Shown: positions 17,235 to 26,389, numbered from the stretch's first letter. The stretch: 52,447 nt of DNA from PALSA-505 sp035308365 (GCA_035308365.1 DATGGU010000066.1:1-52447), one strand, 5' to 3'. Notes: a model not told the origin generated them from the letters alone. Program-made: numbers and translations.

Positions 17235-18307
17235 AGATCCACGGAATTGACCATGTGGAGTTTTGCGTCGGGGACCTGGACGCCGCGACGGCGCAGCTTT
17301 GCGATGCCTTCGGTTTCCAGGTGCACGGCCGCGGCGGCGCGGAAGGTGGCCGGGATGGTGAGCGGTCGGTGCTGCTCCGCCAGGGCCGTACCCAGTTGCT
17401 GCTCCGGCAGGGCCTGACCGGCCAGAACCCGGCCGCGCAGTATGTGAGCAGGCACGGCGACGGGGTCGCCGCGATCGCCTTCGGCACCGACGACGTGGGC
17501 GCCGCGTTCGCCATGGCGGTGGCCGGGGGCGCCATCGCGGTGGCCGCACCGTCGTTCACCAGCCGTGAGGGCACCCGGGTCGGCACCGCGACCGTCGCCG
17601 GGTTCGGCGATGTGCTGCACCGGTTCATCGAGCGCAGCGGGCCGGGCGATGAGTTCGCCCCCGGGGTGGTCGACATGGTCCAGCCGCGCCCGGCGGAAGC
17701 GGCGGAGCCGCTGCTCGAGGCCATCGACCACTTTGCCGTCTGCCTGCCCGCCGGGGAGCTTGGTCCCACCGTCCGGCTGTATCAGGAGGCCTTTGGCCTG
17801 TCGGAGATCTTCGACGAGCGGATCGAGGTCGGCGGCCAGGCGATGATCTCGAAGGTTGTCCAGGATTCGGCCGGTGAGGTGACGTTCACGCTGATCGAGC
17901 CCGATCTGACCCGCGACCCGGGGCAGATCGACGAGTTCCTCGAGTCGCACGACGGCCCCGGTGTGCAGCACGTCGCCTTCCGCACCGCCGACATCATCGG
18001 CACGGTCGCCACCCTGTCAGGGCGTGGCGTCAGCTTCCTCACCGCGCCCGGCGGCTACTACCGGGCGCTTGAAGGCCGGCTGGGAACGGTCCTGATCCCG
18101 GTGGGCCGGTTGCAGGAGCACAACGTGCTCGCCGACCGGGACCGCTGGGGCCAGATGTTCCAGATCTTCACCAGGTCGGTGCACGAGCGGCGCACCTTCT
18201 TCTGGGAGTTCATCGAGCGCCGGGGCGCGCTCACCTTCGGCAGCAAGAACATCAAGGCGCTCTACGAGGCACTCGAGGACCAGCGGCAGGCTCAGCACCG
18301 AAGCTGA
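17231..18307 (+). CDS. 4-hydroxyphenylpyruvate dioxygenase-fold enzyme, probably 4-hydroxymandelate synthase type
   Basis: A 358-residue two-VOC-domain non-haem iron enzyme. Iron ligands are His167 (AIDHFAV), His247 (GVQHVAF) and Glu326 (FFWEFIERRG). Start ATG 17231 overlaps the FabF stop. Both HPPD and hydroxymandelate synthase act on 4-hydroxyphenylpyruvate. The C-terminal helix reads FGSKNIKALYEALE with Ile341, where HPPDs normally have Phe (NFKALFE). From memory, that Phe-to-Ile difference marks hydroxymandelate synthases. The cluster context also argues against simple tyrosine catabolism, since no homogentisate dioxygenase is nearby. The product would be (S)-4-hydroxymandelate, an aryl building block. 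Family is sure; subtype is probable. Confidence 0.85.
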   Translation: MKIHGIDHVEFCVGDLDAATAQLCDAFGFQVHGRGGAEGGRDGERSVLLRQGRTQLLLRQGLTGQNPAAQYVSRHGDGVAAIAFGTDDVGAAFAMAVAGGAIAVAAPSFTSREGTRVGTATVAGFGDVLHRFIERSGPGDEFAPGVVDMVQPRPAEAAEPLLEAIDHFAVCLPAGELGPTVRLYQEAFGLSEIFDERIEVGGQAMISKVVQDSAGEVTFTLIEPDLTRDPGQIDEFLESHDGPGVQHVAFRTADIIGTVATLSGRGVSFLTAPGGYYRALEGRLGTVLIPVGRLQEHNVLADRDRWGQMFQIFTRSVHERRTFFWEFIERRGALTFGSKNIKALYEALEDQRQAQHRS

Positions 18308-18337
18308 GCCCGCCCTTCGCATCGCAGGAGAAACCAT

Positions 18338-19243
18338 ATGACCACGACATACGCGGCCGGGCTGACCGACGATGAGCTCGCGCTGCTCCCCTCGCAGGCC
18401 GATGTCGCGTGGTACGCGGAGCACGGCTGGTACCTGTCCAAGAAGCTGCTGACCGACGAGGAGGCGGACGCTCTCACCGCGGCGAGTGAGCGCTTCTACG
18501 CCGGCCAGCGCGACCGCACACTGCCCGTGCGGCCGCCCAACCTGGCCTACTGGGAGCCGTCACACGGTGCCGTGCAGCGGCACAACGACTACGTCCACTA
18601 CGAGAGCGACGAGATCGCGGCCATCTTGCGCAAGCCGCTGATCGGGGCGGTTGCCGCCGCGCTGGCCCAGGTCAGCGAGATCCGGTTGTTCCAGGCGACG
18701 CTCATTCTCAAGCCGCCCAGCGAGGCCGAGGTGACCAATCTCGTGCCCTGGCACATGGACCGGCACTACTGGCAGACCTGCACCTCGGAGCGGATGCTGA
18801 CCGCGTTCATCCCGTTCCACGACTGCGGCCAGGACATGGGCACGATCACCATGATCGACGGCAGCCACCGGTGGCAGGAGATCGACGGCGACGACTCGAC
18901 CCGGCACTTCGCCAAGCGTGACCGCGCGGAGCTCACGGCCATCCTGGAGAAGACCGCGGAATTCAACGGCACCGAGGTGAACCCGGTCCCGATGATCATT
19001 CCAAAGGGTCACATGAGTTTCCACCACTGCCGGATCTACCACGGCAGCAGCCACAACCTCAGCGGCAGGCCGCGCCGGTCGATCTCGCTGCACCTGCAGG
19101 ACGGGCAGAATGCCTGGCGGGCCTATCACAAACCGGACGGCAGCCTGCTCACCTACAACCACGACGTGCTGCTGCGCAAGACCGGCCAGGGCACCCCGGA
19201 CTACGCCGACCCCGAGTTCTGCCCCGTGCTGTGGGCTTCGTGA
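18338..19243 (+). CDS. Phytanoyl-CoA dioxygenase (PhyH) family Fe(II)/2-oxoglutarate oxygenase
   Basis: A 301-residue PhyH-type enzyme. The facial triad is His139-x-Asp141 (PWHMDRHYW) with a distal His235 (CRIYHGSSHN), and arginines in GRPRRSIS would bind 2-oxoglutarate. A GGAG site precedes the ATG. It lies 30 bases after the dioxygenase gene and 16 bases before E1 alpha. PhyH enzymes in natural-product clusters hydroxylate, halogenate or desaturate; the Asp of the HxD motif is present, so hydroxylation or desaturation rather than halogenation is expected. Substrate unknown. Confidence 0.92.
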   Translation: MTTTYAAGLTDDELALLPSQADVAWYAEHGWYLSKKLLTDEEADALTAASERFYAGQRDRTLPVRPPNLAYWEPSHGAVQRHNDYVHYESDEIAAILRKPLIGAVAAALAQVSEIRLFQATLILKPPSEAEVTNLVPWHMDRHYWQTCTSERMLTAFIPFHDCGQDMGTITMIDGSHRWQEIDGDDSTRHFAKRDRAELTAILEKTAEFNGTEVNPVPMIIPKGHMSFHHCRIYHGSSHNLSGRPRRSISLHLQDGQNAWRAYHKPDGSLLTYNHDVLLRKTGQGTPDYADPEFCPVLWAS

Positions 19244-19259
19244 GCACGCGGACCGCGCG

Positions 19260-20240
19260 ATGACCGAGGGACTGCACACGCCGGCCGAGCTGTATCGCAG
19301 GATGCGGCTGATCCGCGTCTTCGAGGAAACGGCGCTGCGGCTGGTCAAGTCGGGCGACATCGTGGGCGGCACGCACCCCTACATCGGCGAGGAAGCGGTC
19401 GCCGTCGGGGTGTGTGCCGCACTGGCCGATGACGACCTGATCACCAGCACCCACCGTGGCCACGGGCACGTGCTGGCCAAGGGCTCGGACCCGGCCCGGA
19501 TGCTGGCCGAGCTGGCCGGCCGGGACACCGGGCTCAACCGCGGCCGCGGCGGGTCCATGCACGCCGCCGACGTCAGCGTGGGCATCCTGGGCGCGAACGC
19601 GATCGTGGGCGCGGCCGCGCCCATCGCCGTCGGCGCCGCCTGGGCCGCGCAGCGGTCCGGCTCCGGCAAGGTGGTGGCCACCTTCTTCGGTGACGGCGGG
19701 CTGAACCAGGGCGTCCTGCTCGAGGCGCTGAACCTGGCCGGGCTGTGGCAGCTCCCGGTGCTGTTCATCTGCGAGAACAACGGTTATGCCACCACGATGC
19801 CGACCCGCACCGGGGTGGCAGGCACCGCGGTGGGCCGGGCCGAAGCGTTCGGCATCCCGGCGGCTACCGTGGACGGGATGGACGTCGAGGAAGTGCGGGA
19901 CGCCGCGGCCGAGGCGGCCGGCCTGGCCCGCCGCGGCGAGGGCCCGTCCCTCATCGAGTGCATGACCTACCGGTTCGGGCCGCATCACACCATGGAGCAC
20001 CGGATCAAGCTCAGCTACCGGACCCAGGAGGAGATCGACGAGTGGCGCACCCGCGACCCGCTGGACATCCAGGGCCGCAGAATCTCCCCGGCCATCCGTG
20101 ACCAGCTCGACGCCGAGATTGACGAGCTGATGGCGCGGGCCGAGCGGTTCGCCCTCGACAGCCCGCACCCCGACCCGGCCGGCGCCCTCGACTACCTGTA
20201 CGCCAGCGGGCTCGTCCCGCGCGGAGGGGTGGTGGACTGA
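19260..20240 (+). CDS. TPP-dependent 2-oxoacid dehydrogenase E1 alpha subunit
   Basis: A 326-residue PDH/BCKDH-type E1 alpha. The thiamine-diphosphate motif runs from GDGGLNQG (144-151) to CENN (about 171-174). The HRGHGH segment near 65-70 is also typical of the family. Start is ATG 19260; the frame is open further upstream but antisense-like. Its TGA overlaps the beta-subunit ATG. No E2 or E3 gene lies in the cluster. Possible roles are decarboxylation of an aryl-pyruvate, as by the PDH-like PglB/PglC in pristinamycin phenylglycine synthesis, or delivery of a TPP-bound acyl unit to an ACP, as in the NapB/NapD-type systems. Confidence 0.92.
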   Translation: MTEGLHTPAELYRRMRLIRVFEETALRLVKSGDIVGGTHPYIGEEAVAVGVCAALADDDLITSTHRGHGHVLAKGSDPARMLAELAGRDTGLNRGRGGSMHAADVSVGILGANAIVGAAAPIAVGAAWAAQRSGSGKVVATFFGDGGLNQGVLLEALNLAGLWQLPVLFICENNGYATTMPTRTGVAGTAVGRAEAFGIPAATVDGMDVEEVRDAAAEAAGLARRGEGPSLIECMTYRFGPHHTMEHRIKLSYRTQEEIDEWRTRDPLDIQGRRISPAIRDQLDAEIDELMARAERFALDSPHPDPAGALDYLYASGLVPRGGVVD

Positions 20241-21205
20241 TGCCCAGGCTCTCCTACACCAAGGCACTCAACCGGGCGCTCGGCGACGAACTCGAGCGCG
20301 ACCCGGCGGTGTGCGTGTTCGGCGAGGACATCGGCGCCGGGATCGCGCAGCTCACCCTCGGCCTGCTGAACCGGTTCGGCAGGGACCGGGTGGTGGACAC
20401 CCCGCTGTCCGAGCAGGCGTTCACCAGCATGGCCACCGGGGCGGCGCTGTGCGGTCTGCGCCCGGTGATCGAGTTCCAGATCCCCTCGCTGCTGTTCCTC
20501 ACCTTCGAGCAGATCGCCAACCAGGCGCACAAGATGTCGCTGATGACCGGCGGCCAGGTACACGTGCCGGTGACCTACGTGGTGCCGGGCTCGGGTTCCC
20601 GCGCAGGCTGGGCCGGCCAGCATTCCGACCACCCGTACAGCCTGTTCGCACACGTCGGGGTCAAGACGGTCGTGCCCGCCACGCCGCCGGACGCCTACGG
20701 CCTGCTGGTGTCGGCGATCCGGGACGACGACCCGGTCGTGGTCTTCGCGCCGGCCGGCGCCATGAACGTCAGGGACGACGTCGACTTCGCGGCGCTCGGC
20801 CCGGTGCCGATCGGCCAGGCCCGGGTGCACCGGGCCGGGACCGATGTCACCGTGGTGGCGGCCGGCCACCTGGTGCACGACGCGCTGGCCGTGGCCGGTG
20901 AGCTGGACGGCGAGATCTCGGTGGAGGTGTTCGACCCGCGGTCGGTGTACCCGTTCGACTGGGCCGCGCTGGCTGAGTCGATCGGCAAGACCGGCCGGCT
21001 GGTGGTCATCGACGACTCCAACCGGTCCTGCGGCCTGGGCGCCGAGGTCATCGCCACCGTGTGCGAAGAGATGGCACTGGTCGCGCCGCCCAAGCGGGTG
21101 ACCAGGCCGGACGGTGCCGTGCTGCCGTTCGCGCTGGCGCTCGACCAGGCCGTGCAGCCCGCCCGCGAACAGCTCGCCGCGGCCATCAGGGCGGTGATGA
21201 AGTAA
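20240..21205 (+). CDS. TPP-dependent 2-oxoacid dehydrogenase E1 beta subunit
   Basis: A 321-residue E1 beta (transketolase pyrimidine-binding and C-terminal domains). It has the characteristic FGEDIGAG and DTPLSEQAF motifs, an HSDHPYSLF substrate-channel region and a C-terminal VFDPRSVYPFDW segment. It is coupled to E1 alpha by TGATG and ends the core operon. Together the two would form an alpha2beta2 enzyme. It is only distantly related to the second pair at 38377-40349, so the two are not a local duplication. Confidence 0.93.
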   Translation: MPRLSYTKALNRALGDELERDPAVCVFGEDIGAGIAQLTLGLLNRFGRDRVVDTPLSEQAFTSMATGAALCGLRPVIEFQIPSLLFLTFEQIANQAHKMSLMTGGQVHVPVTYVVPGSGSRAGWAGQHSDHPYSLFAHVGVKTVVPATPPDAYGLLVSAIRDDDPVVVFAPAGAMNVRDDVDFAALGPVPIGQARVHRAGTDVTVVAAGHLVHDALAVAGELDGEISVEVFDPRSVYPFDWAALAESIGKTGRLVVIDDSNRSCGLGAEVIATVCEEMALVAPPKRVTRPDGAVLPFALALDQAVQPAREQLAAAIRAVMK

Positions 21206-21475
21206 CTCTGGCATGGGGCGTGTTAACTCGTTCTTCCGCGGGCACGCCGACCGTTATGCCTGCTTATAGCGGAGTGTGTAACACCAGTTTGGGCACGCTT
21301 CGTCAAGCGCGTCACACCCCCCTACCGCGGTCATGTAATTTTGTGCCGCCCCCGGGATTTGCCATAGGCCGGGATGGTGTGATGCTTTGCTCACGGCTTG
21401 TTGTTAAAAATGCGAGCGCCGGTCCACGATGTGACTGGGGCACGCACGGCTGACAGGCGTGCTGGACGGAGGCTA
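21206..21475. other. Intergenic region between core operon and second MFS gene
   Basis: 270 bases with no supported gene. It is somewhat AT-enriched near 21335-21410 (GTAATTTTG, TTGTTAAAAATG) and probably holds the end of the core operon and the promoter of the MFS gene. No strong hairpin or operator was found. Confidence 0.4.
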
Positions 21476-22711
21476 GTGCCGGTGGCGGAAGCGGCGGCGG
21501 CCAGACGGGCCACCTTCCGTGATGTCTTTGCGATCGGCGAGTTCCGCTGGCTCTGGCTGTCCTACCTGATGTCGATCGCCGGCGACCAGCTCGCCCTGGT
21601 GGCGCTCACCGTCCTGGTTTACGCCCGCACCCACTCGCCGCTGGCCACAGCGTCCGCCTACACGGTCGGCTTCCTGCCCTGGCTGATCGGCGGGCCGACG
21701 CTGGCCAAACTCGCCGACCGGTTCCCCCGCCGGACCCTGATGATCATCTGTGACGTGACCCGGACCGCCCTGGTCGCGATCATGGCCGTGCCGGCGGTGC
21801 CGCTGTGGGCACTCATCGTCCTGCTGTTCGTCGTCACCCTGCTCGGGTCGCCGTTCCGCGCGGCGCGCTCGGCGATGATGCCGGACATCCTGCCCGGCGA
21901 CCGGTACGTGCTCGGCACGGCCGCCATGCAGACCACCAACCGGACCGGCAGGCTGGTCGGCTTCGCCGCCGGCGGGGCGGTGGTCGGCCTGGTCGGGGCC
22001 CGCCCGTCGATGGGCATCGACGCGGCCACGTTCGCCGTCTCGGCCCTGATGCTGTGGGCCGGGGTGCAGCACCGGCCGATGCCGCGGCACCCGGACGGTC
22101 ACGGGCCGGGTGGCCGGGCCGGGTCAGCGCTGCGTCTAGTCTTCGCCAACCCCACGCTGCGGACCCTGATACTGATGGGCTGGCTGGTGCCCTTCTACGC
22201 CGTTCCCGAGGCACTGGCGGTCCCCTATGCCGCGCACTTCCACGGCGGGGCCGCCGTGGCCGGGCTGATCCTCGCCGCCGGGCCGTTCGGCTCGCTGCTG
22301 GGGACGATCGCCTTCAGCCGCCTGGCCGATCCGCCCACCCGGCTGCTCTGGATGGGGCCGCTGGCCGTAGCAAGCTGCGCCATCCTCGCCCTGTGTGCGC
22401 TAAATCCCACGCTGAGCATCGCCCTGGTGATCATCGCAGCGGCCGGGGCACTGTCAGCCTTTCAACTCGCCACCAATGCCACGTTTGTCATGACCGTGCC
22501 AAGCCACCGCCGTGGCCAAGCCTTCGGCCTGGCCAACGGGGGGATAAACGTCGGTCAAGGCTTGTGGTTCGCGCTTGCTGGGCTCGGTGCGGACACCATC
22601 GGTCCCGCCAGGGTCATCGCGGTCAGCGGCGCCATCGGGACGGCAGCCGCCATCGCGCTGGCCATCAGTTGGCACCGGCAGACGCAGGCCCCTCGCGCAC
22701 CGGATACATGA
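21476..22711 (+). CDS. MFS transporter
   Basis: A DHA3-like MFS protein of about 411 residues with many hydrophobic segments. The loop 2-3 motif reads KLADRFPRR. A GGAGG site lies 4-5 bases before GTG 21476 and about 10 bases before GTG 21482, so one of these is the likely start; ATG 21410 is an in-frame alternative without a good ribosome-binding site. It follows the core operon and is the second exporter candidate of the cluster. It could serve export, resistance, or uptake of a precursor. Confidence 0.87.
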   Translation: MPVAEAAAARRATFRDVFAIGEFRWLWLSYLMSIAGDQLALVALTVLVYARTHSPLATASAYTVGFLPWLIGGPTLAKLADRFPRRTLMIICDVTRTALVAIMAVPAVPLWALIVLLFVVTLLGSPFRAARSAMMPDILPGDRYVLGTAAMQTTNRTGRLVGFAAGGAVVGLVGARPSMGIDAATFAVSALMLWAGVQHRPMPRHPDGHGPGGRAGSALRLVFANPTLRTLILMGWLVPFYAVPEALAVPYAAHFHGGAAVAGLILAAGPFGSLLGTIAFSRLADPPTRLLWMGPLAVASCAILALCALNPTLSIALVIIAAAGALSAFQLATNATFVMTVPSHRRGQAFGLANGGINVGQGLWFALAGLGADTIGPARVIAVSGAIGTAAAIALAISWHRQTQAPRAPDT

Positions 22712-22924
22712 TCCCCCTGGAGCGAGTCACTCCCACTCGTTACGCACGTCACGCCTCCAGAGTTCCAGCAAGATTCCGTTTTATACCGATTCTCACGAAT
22801 TCGTCGATCTGATCGTAGATACTTGCGGGTCCTACTTGCTATACCTTGACCCTACTTAGCAGTTCTTGGCACTATTGGTTGTTGATCGTCTACAGGATGT
22901 AGTTCCCACGTGCGGACGTAGCCC

Positions 22925-24241
22925 ATGCGGATTGAGCAGGCTCCGAGGGGTTTCCTGGCACGCCAGCCGTGGCAGGAGCCCGTAGCCAGCGTGCGCCACT
23001 GGGGAATCTGGAAGCTGGCGCCGCGGCTGCGCACCTACCTCATCACGGTGGACTGCTGCGCTGCCGTCGCCATCGCCGTTGCCGCGACGCTGAACCACTG
23101 GCACGGCTCGGATGTGTTCTTGTTCTGGGCCCTGGTGGCGGCCGGCGCAATCGTGACCGAGGCGACCCGCAAGGTCAAGATCCCGCACGGTGGTGTGTTC
23201 CGCGACATGCTCGCGGTCTGGTTCATCGCCGCGGCCGTGCTGCTGCCGCCGTTCTACGCCCTGGTGATGCCGATCCCGCTGACTCTGTTCCGGATGCTGC
23301 GCACCCAGCCGGGCGTCGCCCACCGCCGGGTGTTCAGCGCGGCGGCCAACGGCCTAGCCTACGCCGGCGCCAGCGTTCTCTTCCATTCGTTCCCGGCCAG
23401 CCTGGCCGGCCATGCCCCCGGCACCGGCCTGCACGTCATCGCCTGGACCGCCATCCTGGGGCTGTGCGGCGCCACCGGCATCAGCGTCAGCAACGCGTTC
23501 CTCACTACAGCGGTCGGGCTGTCCGACCCGGCGGCCAACCTGCGCGAGATGGCGTTCGGCCGTGAGGCGGCCCTCAGCGACCTGGTCCAGCTCAGCTACG
23601 CGTTCGCGATCACGCTGCCCGCGGCGATCTCCCCGTTCCTGCTGCCAGCCACGCTGCCCATCGTCCTGGTGCAGCGCCGCTTCATGATGCACGCCCAGCT
23701 CCAGGCCGAAGCCAGGTTCGACTCCAAGACCGGCCTGCTGAACGCGGCCACCTGGCAGCAGGAAGCACAGATCGAGGTGAGCCGGGCCGCGCGCACCCGC
23801 ACACCGCTCGCCGTGGCCATGGTCGACATCGATCACTTCAAGCTGGTCAACGACACCTACGGCCACCTCACCGGCGACGCCGTGCTGTCTGCCCTGTCCG
23901 CCTCGATGCGGGCCCTGCTGCGCGAGTACGACCTAGTCGGGAGGTTCGGCGGGGAAGAGTTCTGCATCCTGCTGCCGCACACCAGCGAGCACGCCGCCGG
24001 CGAGATAGCCGAGCGGCTCAGGGAGAAGCTCTCCCAAATCAGCATCACACCCAACCATGACAGCGGCCCCGACACGACGGTGCGCGTCACGGTCTCGATC
24101 GGCGTCGCCTGTATGCACCAGTCCCGCCGCGACCTCGATGATCTGATCGCCGCCGCCGACGCTGCGCTCTACTACGCCAAAGAGACCGGCCGTAACCAGG
24201 TCAAGATGGCCATGGACAGCGGGGCGCCGGAGGAGTCCTGA
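22925..24241 (+). CDS. Membrane diguanylate cyclase (GGDEF)
   Basis: A 438-residue protein with an N-terminal half of about seven hydrophobic segments and a C-terminal GGDEF domain from about residue 260. The active-site loop is RFGGEEF, and an RxxD inhibitory site (REYD) lies five residues before GGEEF. It should make cyclic-di-GMP and be feedback-inhibited. The membrane part resembles the MASE-like sensors of actinomycete cyclases but has no named domain I can assign. The 213-base AT-richer region before it (22712-22924) probably carries its promoter. No EAL domain is attached. Confidence 0.93.
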   Translation: MRIEQAPRGFLARQPWQEPVASVRHWGIWKLAPRLRTYLITVDCCAAVAIAVAATLNHWHGSDVFLFWALVAAGAIVTEATRKVKIPHGGVFRDMLAVWFIAAAVLLPPFYALVMPIPLTLFRMLRTQPGVAHRRVFSAAANGLAYAGASVLFHSFPASLAGHAPGTGLHVIAWTAILGLCGATGISVSNAFLTTAVGLSDPAANLREMAFGREAALSDLVQLSYAFAITLPAAISPFLLPATLPIVLVQRRFMMHAQLQAEARFDSKTGLLNAATWQQEAQIEVSRAARTRTPLAVAMVDIDHFKLVNDTYGHLTGDAVLSALSASMRALLREYDLVGRFGGEEFCILLPHTSEHAAGEIAERLREKLSQISITPNHDSGPDTTVRVTVSIGVACMHQSRRDLDDLIAAADAALYYAKETGRNQVKMAMDSGAPEES

Positions 24242-24407
24242 GCGGCCACCAGCCCATCGGAACGCCTTCTCACGCCCAGGCGGCCGTCAGTACCTCCCGA
24301 TAGCCTGGCGGGTGTGACCTGAGGCCAGCAGAATGATCACAAATTCTGGCGGCGGGGTGGGCATGTCAATGCACGATACCGACGCTGATCAGCAGAATCC
24401 CAACGGA

Positions 24408-25325
24408 TTACCGCTGCGGCTGGGCCAGGGGTGTGGGCGAGAGCTCGTCGTCGTCGTATTCGCCGAGGTTGGCGGGCCGGCCAACGAGCTTGGGGTCCGG
24501 CTGCCCGGCGATGCTGTGATCCTTGCCTTCATAGTCGAACCCGGCCAGCAGGCTGCGCATCGCCTCCAGCCGGGCGCGCTTCTTGTCGTTGCTCTTCACC
24601 ACGGTCCAGGGAGCCTCCGGGGTGTCGGTGCAGCGGAAGATCGCGACCTTTGCCGCGGTGTAGGCGTCCCACTTGCCCAGCAGTGCGATGTCGGTCTCGC
24701 TCAGCTTCCACTGCCGCACCGGGTCGATCTCCCTGATCGCGAACCTGGTGCGCTGCTCGCCCCGGGTGACCGAGAACCAGAACTTGGTCAGCGAGATGCC
24801 GTCGTCCACCAGCATTCGCTCGAAGACCGGGGCCTGCCGCAGGAACTCCTCGGTCTGCTCCGGCGTGCAGAATCCCATCACCGGCTCCACGCTGGCCCGG
24901 TTGTACCAGGACCGGTCGAACAGGACGATCTCCCCGGCGGTCGGCAGGTGCGTCACGTAGCGCTGGAAGTACCACTCGCCGCGTTCCCGCTCGGTCGGCA
25001 CCTCCAGCGCGACGACCCGGGCGCCGCGCGGGTTCAGGTGCTCGGTGAACCGCTTGATCGTGCTGCCTTTGCCGGCCGCGTCCCGGCCCTCGAACAGTAC
25101 GACGAGCCTGCGCCCGGTGTCCTTGACCCAGTATTGCAATTTGAGCAGCTCGACCTGGAGCAGCCGCTTCTCGTGCTCGTACTCGGGCCGGCCCAGCCGC
25201 TCGCCGTACGGGTAGTTCTCCCGCCAGGTATCCACCATTCTGCCGTCGGCGTACCGCAGCACGGGATCGTCGTCCTCGGAATCGTCCACCCACATGCCAG
25301 GGAGCAGGACTGTGCCGGTGCTCAT
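24408..25325 (-). CDS. ppk2: Polyphosphate kinase 2
   Basis: A 305-residue PPK2 family protein. The Walker A motif is FEGRDAAGKGSTIKR, the Walker B/lid region is FDRSWYNRASVEP, and the family segment KWDAYTAAKVAIF follows. It transfers phosphate between polyphosphate and nucleotides; class I versus class II cannot be decided by eye. It faces the diguanylate cyclase convergently across 166 bases. It is a single gene with no operon partner and looks like ordinary chromosomal content. Confidence 0.95.
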   Translation of the reverse strand: MSTGTVLLPGMWVDDSEDDDPVLRYADGRMVDTWRENYPYGERLGRPEYEHEKRLLQVELLKLQYWVKDTGRRLVVLFEGRDAAGKGSTIKRFTEHLNPRGARVVALEVPTERERGEWYFQRYVTHLPTAGEIVLFDRSWYNRASVEPVMGFCTPEQTEEFLRQAPVFERMLVDDGISLTKFWFSVTRGEQRTRFAIREIDPVRQWKLSETDIALLGKWDAYTAAKVAIFRCTDTPEAPWTVVKSNDKKRARLEAMRSLLAGFDYEGKDHSIAGQPDPKLVGRPANLGEYDDDELSPTPLAQPQR

Positions 25326-25545
25326 GATCTTCTGTTACCCCGGCCGGATTCACCTGAGCACCCTGAACGGGGAGGATTTACCCAGATTTCACTGCTGCCG
25401 GCCGCTGTCGGTACCCCCGTCTAGGCTCGCCGGCATGGCGATCGGCCGGCAGACCGGCCGGCCGCACCCGATTATTTCCGCGGCTGAACGACGTCTAAGG
25501 TGCAGAAGAGTCTTTCTGGAATCCCACTCGCAGCAGGAGGTTGCG

Positions 25546-26268
25546 TTGAGTCTTCCCGACGTGGTGTCGCGCGAGCAGTGGCTCGAGGCCAGGATGCGGC
25601 TGCTGGCCGAAGAGAAGGAGATGAGCCGCAAGCTGGCCGCACTCGCCGCCGAGCGCCGCAGGCTGCCCATGGTCAAGATCGAGAAGGAGTACGTCTTCGA
25701 GGGACCGGACGGGAAAGCCACGCTGGCCGAGCTGTTCGACGGTGCCAGCCAGCTGGTGGTGCAGCACGTCATGTTCGGCCCGGACTGGGAGTCGGTGTGC
25801 CCCGGCTGCACGGCCTCGATCGACGAGATGTCCGACGGGCTGCTGCGGCATATCCGCTCCCGCGACACCAGGTTCGTCCTGGTCTCCCGCGCCCCACAGG
25901 CCAAGCTGGCGGCGACCCAGGCCAGTAAGGGGTGGACGGTGCCCTGGTATTCCTCCTACGGCAGCGACTTCAACATCGACTTCCAGGTCACGCTGGACGC
26001 GTCGGTGGGGCAGATCACCTACAACTTCCGGCCCGAGCCGGATCTGCTGAACGGCCAGCAGTCCACCGAGATGCCCGGCTTCAGCGCCTTCCTGCGGGAC
26101 GGCGAGGAGGTCTTCCACACCTACTCGTGCTACGCCCGGGGTGGCGAATACATCGGCAACGCCTACACCTACCTCGACATAACCGCGTTCGGCCGGTCGG
26201 AGGACTGGGAGGAACCCAAGGGCCGGGCACGGACGCTGCACGGGGCCGACCCGACGTTCACAGACTGA
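25546..26268 (+). CDS. DUF899 family thioredoxin-like protein
   Basis: A 240-residue protein of the DUF899 family: an N-terminal helix with EEKEMSRKLAALAAERR, a KIEKEYVFEGPDG strand region, then a thioredoxin-like core with WESVCPGCTAS (a CxxC pair) and a C-terminal YLDITAFGRSEDWEEP segment. Start is TTG 25546 with CAGGAGG 5 bases upstream; no ATG in frame has a comparable site. Members are predicted disulfide or peroxide-handling proteins but are not well characterised. It ends at a strong bidirectional hairpin. Confidence 0.9.
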   Translation: MSLPDVVSREQWLEARMRLLAEEKEMSRKLAALAAERRRLPMVKIEKEYVFEGPDGKATLAELFDGASQLVVQHVMFGPDWESVCPGCTASIDEMSDGLLRHIRSRDTRFVLVSRAPQAKLAATQASKGWTVPWYSSYGSDFNIDFQVTLDASVGQITYNFRPEPDLLNGQQSTEMPGFSAFLRDGEEVFHTYSCYARGGEYIGNAYTYLDITAFGRSEDWEEPKGRARTLHGADPTFTD

Positions 26269-26389
26269 TCTTCTTTCGTTACGGAGGCTGGTGGGCCACC
26301 GCGGCAACTCCGGCGACATCGGCCGCAACCCGAGCACCGGCTCCGGGTAACCGGGTCTGGCAGGTCACCTGCCGATTTCTGGCCACCAT

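Noticed and set aside
17231..18307. Assignment as a housekeeping HPPD of tyrosine breakdown
   Set aside because: It is embedded by ATGA overlap in a biosynthetic operon, no homogentisate pathway gene is nearby, and the C-terminal helix has Ile where HPPDs usually have Phe. It is kept as an alternative only.
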